A stretch of 6,490 bases of DNA from Leclercia sp. UBA7405 (GTDB lineage Bacteria; Pseudomonadota; Gammaproteobacteria; Enterobacterales; Enterobacteriaceae). Location: NCBI GenBank assembly GCA_002469605.1, contig DKMV01000208.1, positions 1-6,490 on the forward strand. Reading direction: 5' to 3'. Position numbers and translations under genes: made by a program. The notes under the pieces are model-generated. The model was not told the DNA's origin and did not search any database. It worked only from the letters and a program-made list of their open reading frames with translations. Below, in pieces: positions 5,549 through 6,490 of the stretch (positions are counted from its first letter, which is position 1; the number at the start of each line of letters is the position of its first letter).

Positions 5549-6490
5549 ATGCTCAATCAAGAACTGGAACTCAGTTTAAATATGGCTTTCGCCAGAGCGC
5601 GTGAGCACCGACATGAGTTTATGACCGTCGAGCACTTACTGCTCGCACTGCTCAGCAACCCATCCGCCCGCGAAGCGCTGGAAGCCTGCTCCGTGGACCT
5701 GGTGGCGCTGCGTCAGGAACTCGAAGCCTTCATCGAACAAACCACACCGGTGCTGCCCGTCAGTGAAGAGGAGCGCGACACCCAGCCGACGCTCAGCTTC
5801 CAGCGCGTATTGCAGCGTGCGGTGTTCCACGTCCAGTCCTCCGGGCGTAGCGAAGTGACCGGTGCCAACGTGCTGGTTGCCATCTTCAGCGAGCAGGAGT
5901 CGCAGGCCGCGTATCTGCTGCGCAAACATGAAGTGAGCCGTCTCGACGTGGTGAACTTTATCTCTCACGGCACCCGTAAAGATGAGCCGAATCAGGCCCA
6001 GGATCCCGGCAATCAGGTCAATCACGAAGAGCAGGCAGGCGGGGAGGAACGTATGGAAAACTTCACCACCAATCTTAATCAGCTTGCTCGCGTTGGCGGT
6101 ATTGACCCGCTGATTGGCCGCGACAAAGAGCTGGAGCGCGCCATTCAGGTGCTGTGCCGTCGCCGTAAGAACAACCCGCTGCTGGTGGGGGAATCTGGCG
6201 TGGGTAAAACCGCCATCGCCGAAGGGCTCGCCTGGCGCATTGTGCAGGGTGACGTGCCGGAAGTGATGGCCGACTGCACCATCTATTCGCTGGATATCGG
6301 TTCCCTGCTGGCGGGCACCAAATACCGCGGCGATTTCGAGAAGCGTTTTAAAGCGCTGCTCAAGCAGCTGGAGCAGGACACCAGCAGCATCCTGTTTATC
6401 GATGAGATCCACACCATCATCGGCGCAGGTGCGGCCTCCGGCGGCCAGGTGGATGCAGCTAACCTGATTAAACCGCTGCTCTCCAGCGGC
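5549..6490 (+). CDS. clpA: ClpA, AAA+ unfoldase of the ClpAP protease (N-terminal 314 codons, cut by window end)
   Basis: The frame is open to the last base; about 314 of the roughly 758 residues of E. coli ClpA are seen. The N-domain (about 1-142), where ClpS docks, begins [21 protein letters not shown] polar, acidic linker (about 143-168) leads to the first AAA+ domain: Walker A GESGVGKT (214-221, Lys220), pore loop with KYRG (258-261, Tyr259), and Walker B ILFIDE (281-286, Asp285, Glu286). All are intact. ClpA hexamers unfold proteins and feed them into ClpP, encoded elsewhere. The second AAA+ domain and the ClpP-binding loop lie beyond the window. A conserved internal start at Met169 could yield the short ClpA isoform. 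Divergence from remembered E. coli ClpA is concentrated in the linker (about 147-158). Confidence 0.97.
   Translation, partial: MLNQELELSLNMAFARAREHRHEFMTVEHLLLALLSNPSAREALEACSVDLVALRQELEAFIEQTTPVLPVSEEERDTQPTLSFQRVLQRAVFHVQSSGRSEVTGANVLVAIFSEQESQAAYLLRKHEVSRLDVVNFISHGTRKDEPNQAQDPGNQVNHEEQAGGEERMENFTTNLNQLARVGGIDPLIGRDKELERAIQVLCRRRKNNPLLVGESGVGKTAIAEGLAWRIVQGDVPEVMADCTIYSLDIGSLLAGTKYRGDFEKRFKALLKQLEQDTSSILFIDEIHTIIGAGAASGGQVDAANLIKPLLSSG
6041..6055 (+). promoter_or_regulatory. clpA: Internal translation start of clpA (short isoform, Met169)
   Basis: GGGGAGGA at 6041-6048 stands four bases before an in-frame ATG at 6053, codon 169 of clpA. This equals the Met169 internal start reported for the 84-kDa E. 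coli ClpA form, which lacks the N-domain. The Shine-Dalgarno is as good as that of full-length clpA. Such a product would keep both AAA+ domains but not bind ClpS. Confidence 0.75.

Noticed and set aside
5636..6412. 258-codon open frame antisense to clpA
   Set aside because: It lies wholly opposite a convincing clpA with intact AAA+ motifs, and its translation shows no recognisable domain; it is a GC-driven shadow.

Overview
The window is a conserved chromosomal segment of an enteric gammaproteobacterium (Enterobacteriaceae). Gene order and orientation match, as I remember it, the E. coli/Salmonella locus ybjD > < ybjX | macA-macB > < cspD | clpS-clpA >. The proteins are close to the E. coli ones but not identical. 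The DNA looks GC-rich, so an Enterobacter/Klebsiella/Kluyvera-type genus is more likely than E. coli itself; I cannot name the genus from sequence alone. I see no mobile element, phage gene, CRISPR array, tRNA or rRNA.

Layout. Positions 1-444 hold the C-terminal end of ybjD, an OLD-family ATPase/TOPRIM nuclease cut by the window edge. It converges on ybjX (441-1388, minus), and the two stop codons share one TTAA palindrome. A 162-bp divergent region follows, carrying a candidate PhoP box, and then the macA-macB operon (1551-4603), joined by an ATGA overlap. A 12-bp hairpin with T-runs on both sides (4611-4640) ends macB and the opposing cspD (4672-4893, minus). The 305-bp cspD/clpS divergent region holds a cspD promoter candidate, a CRP-like site, two GATAA/TTATC inverted repeats and a tiny upstream ORF that overlaps the clpS start. 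clpS (5199-5519) and the first 314 codons of clpA (5549 to the window end) close the segment.

Function. MacA (periplasmic adaptor) and MacB (ABC transporter) form, with TolC encoded elsewhere, a tripartite efflux pump. YbjX belongs to the VirK/SomA (DUF535) family tied to envelope stress and cationic-peptide resistance, so both sides of the ybjX/macA region concern envelope defence and may share PhoP control. CspD is a stationary-phase nucleic-acid-binding protein. ClpS delivers N-degron substrates to the ClpA unfoldase, which works with ClpP encoded elsewhere.

I found no clearly undescribed system. The most useful extras are regulatory: the PhoP-box candidate, the conserved internal ClpA start at Met169 with a strong Shine-Dalgarno, and the unexplained repeats and small ORF between cspD and clpS.
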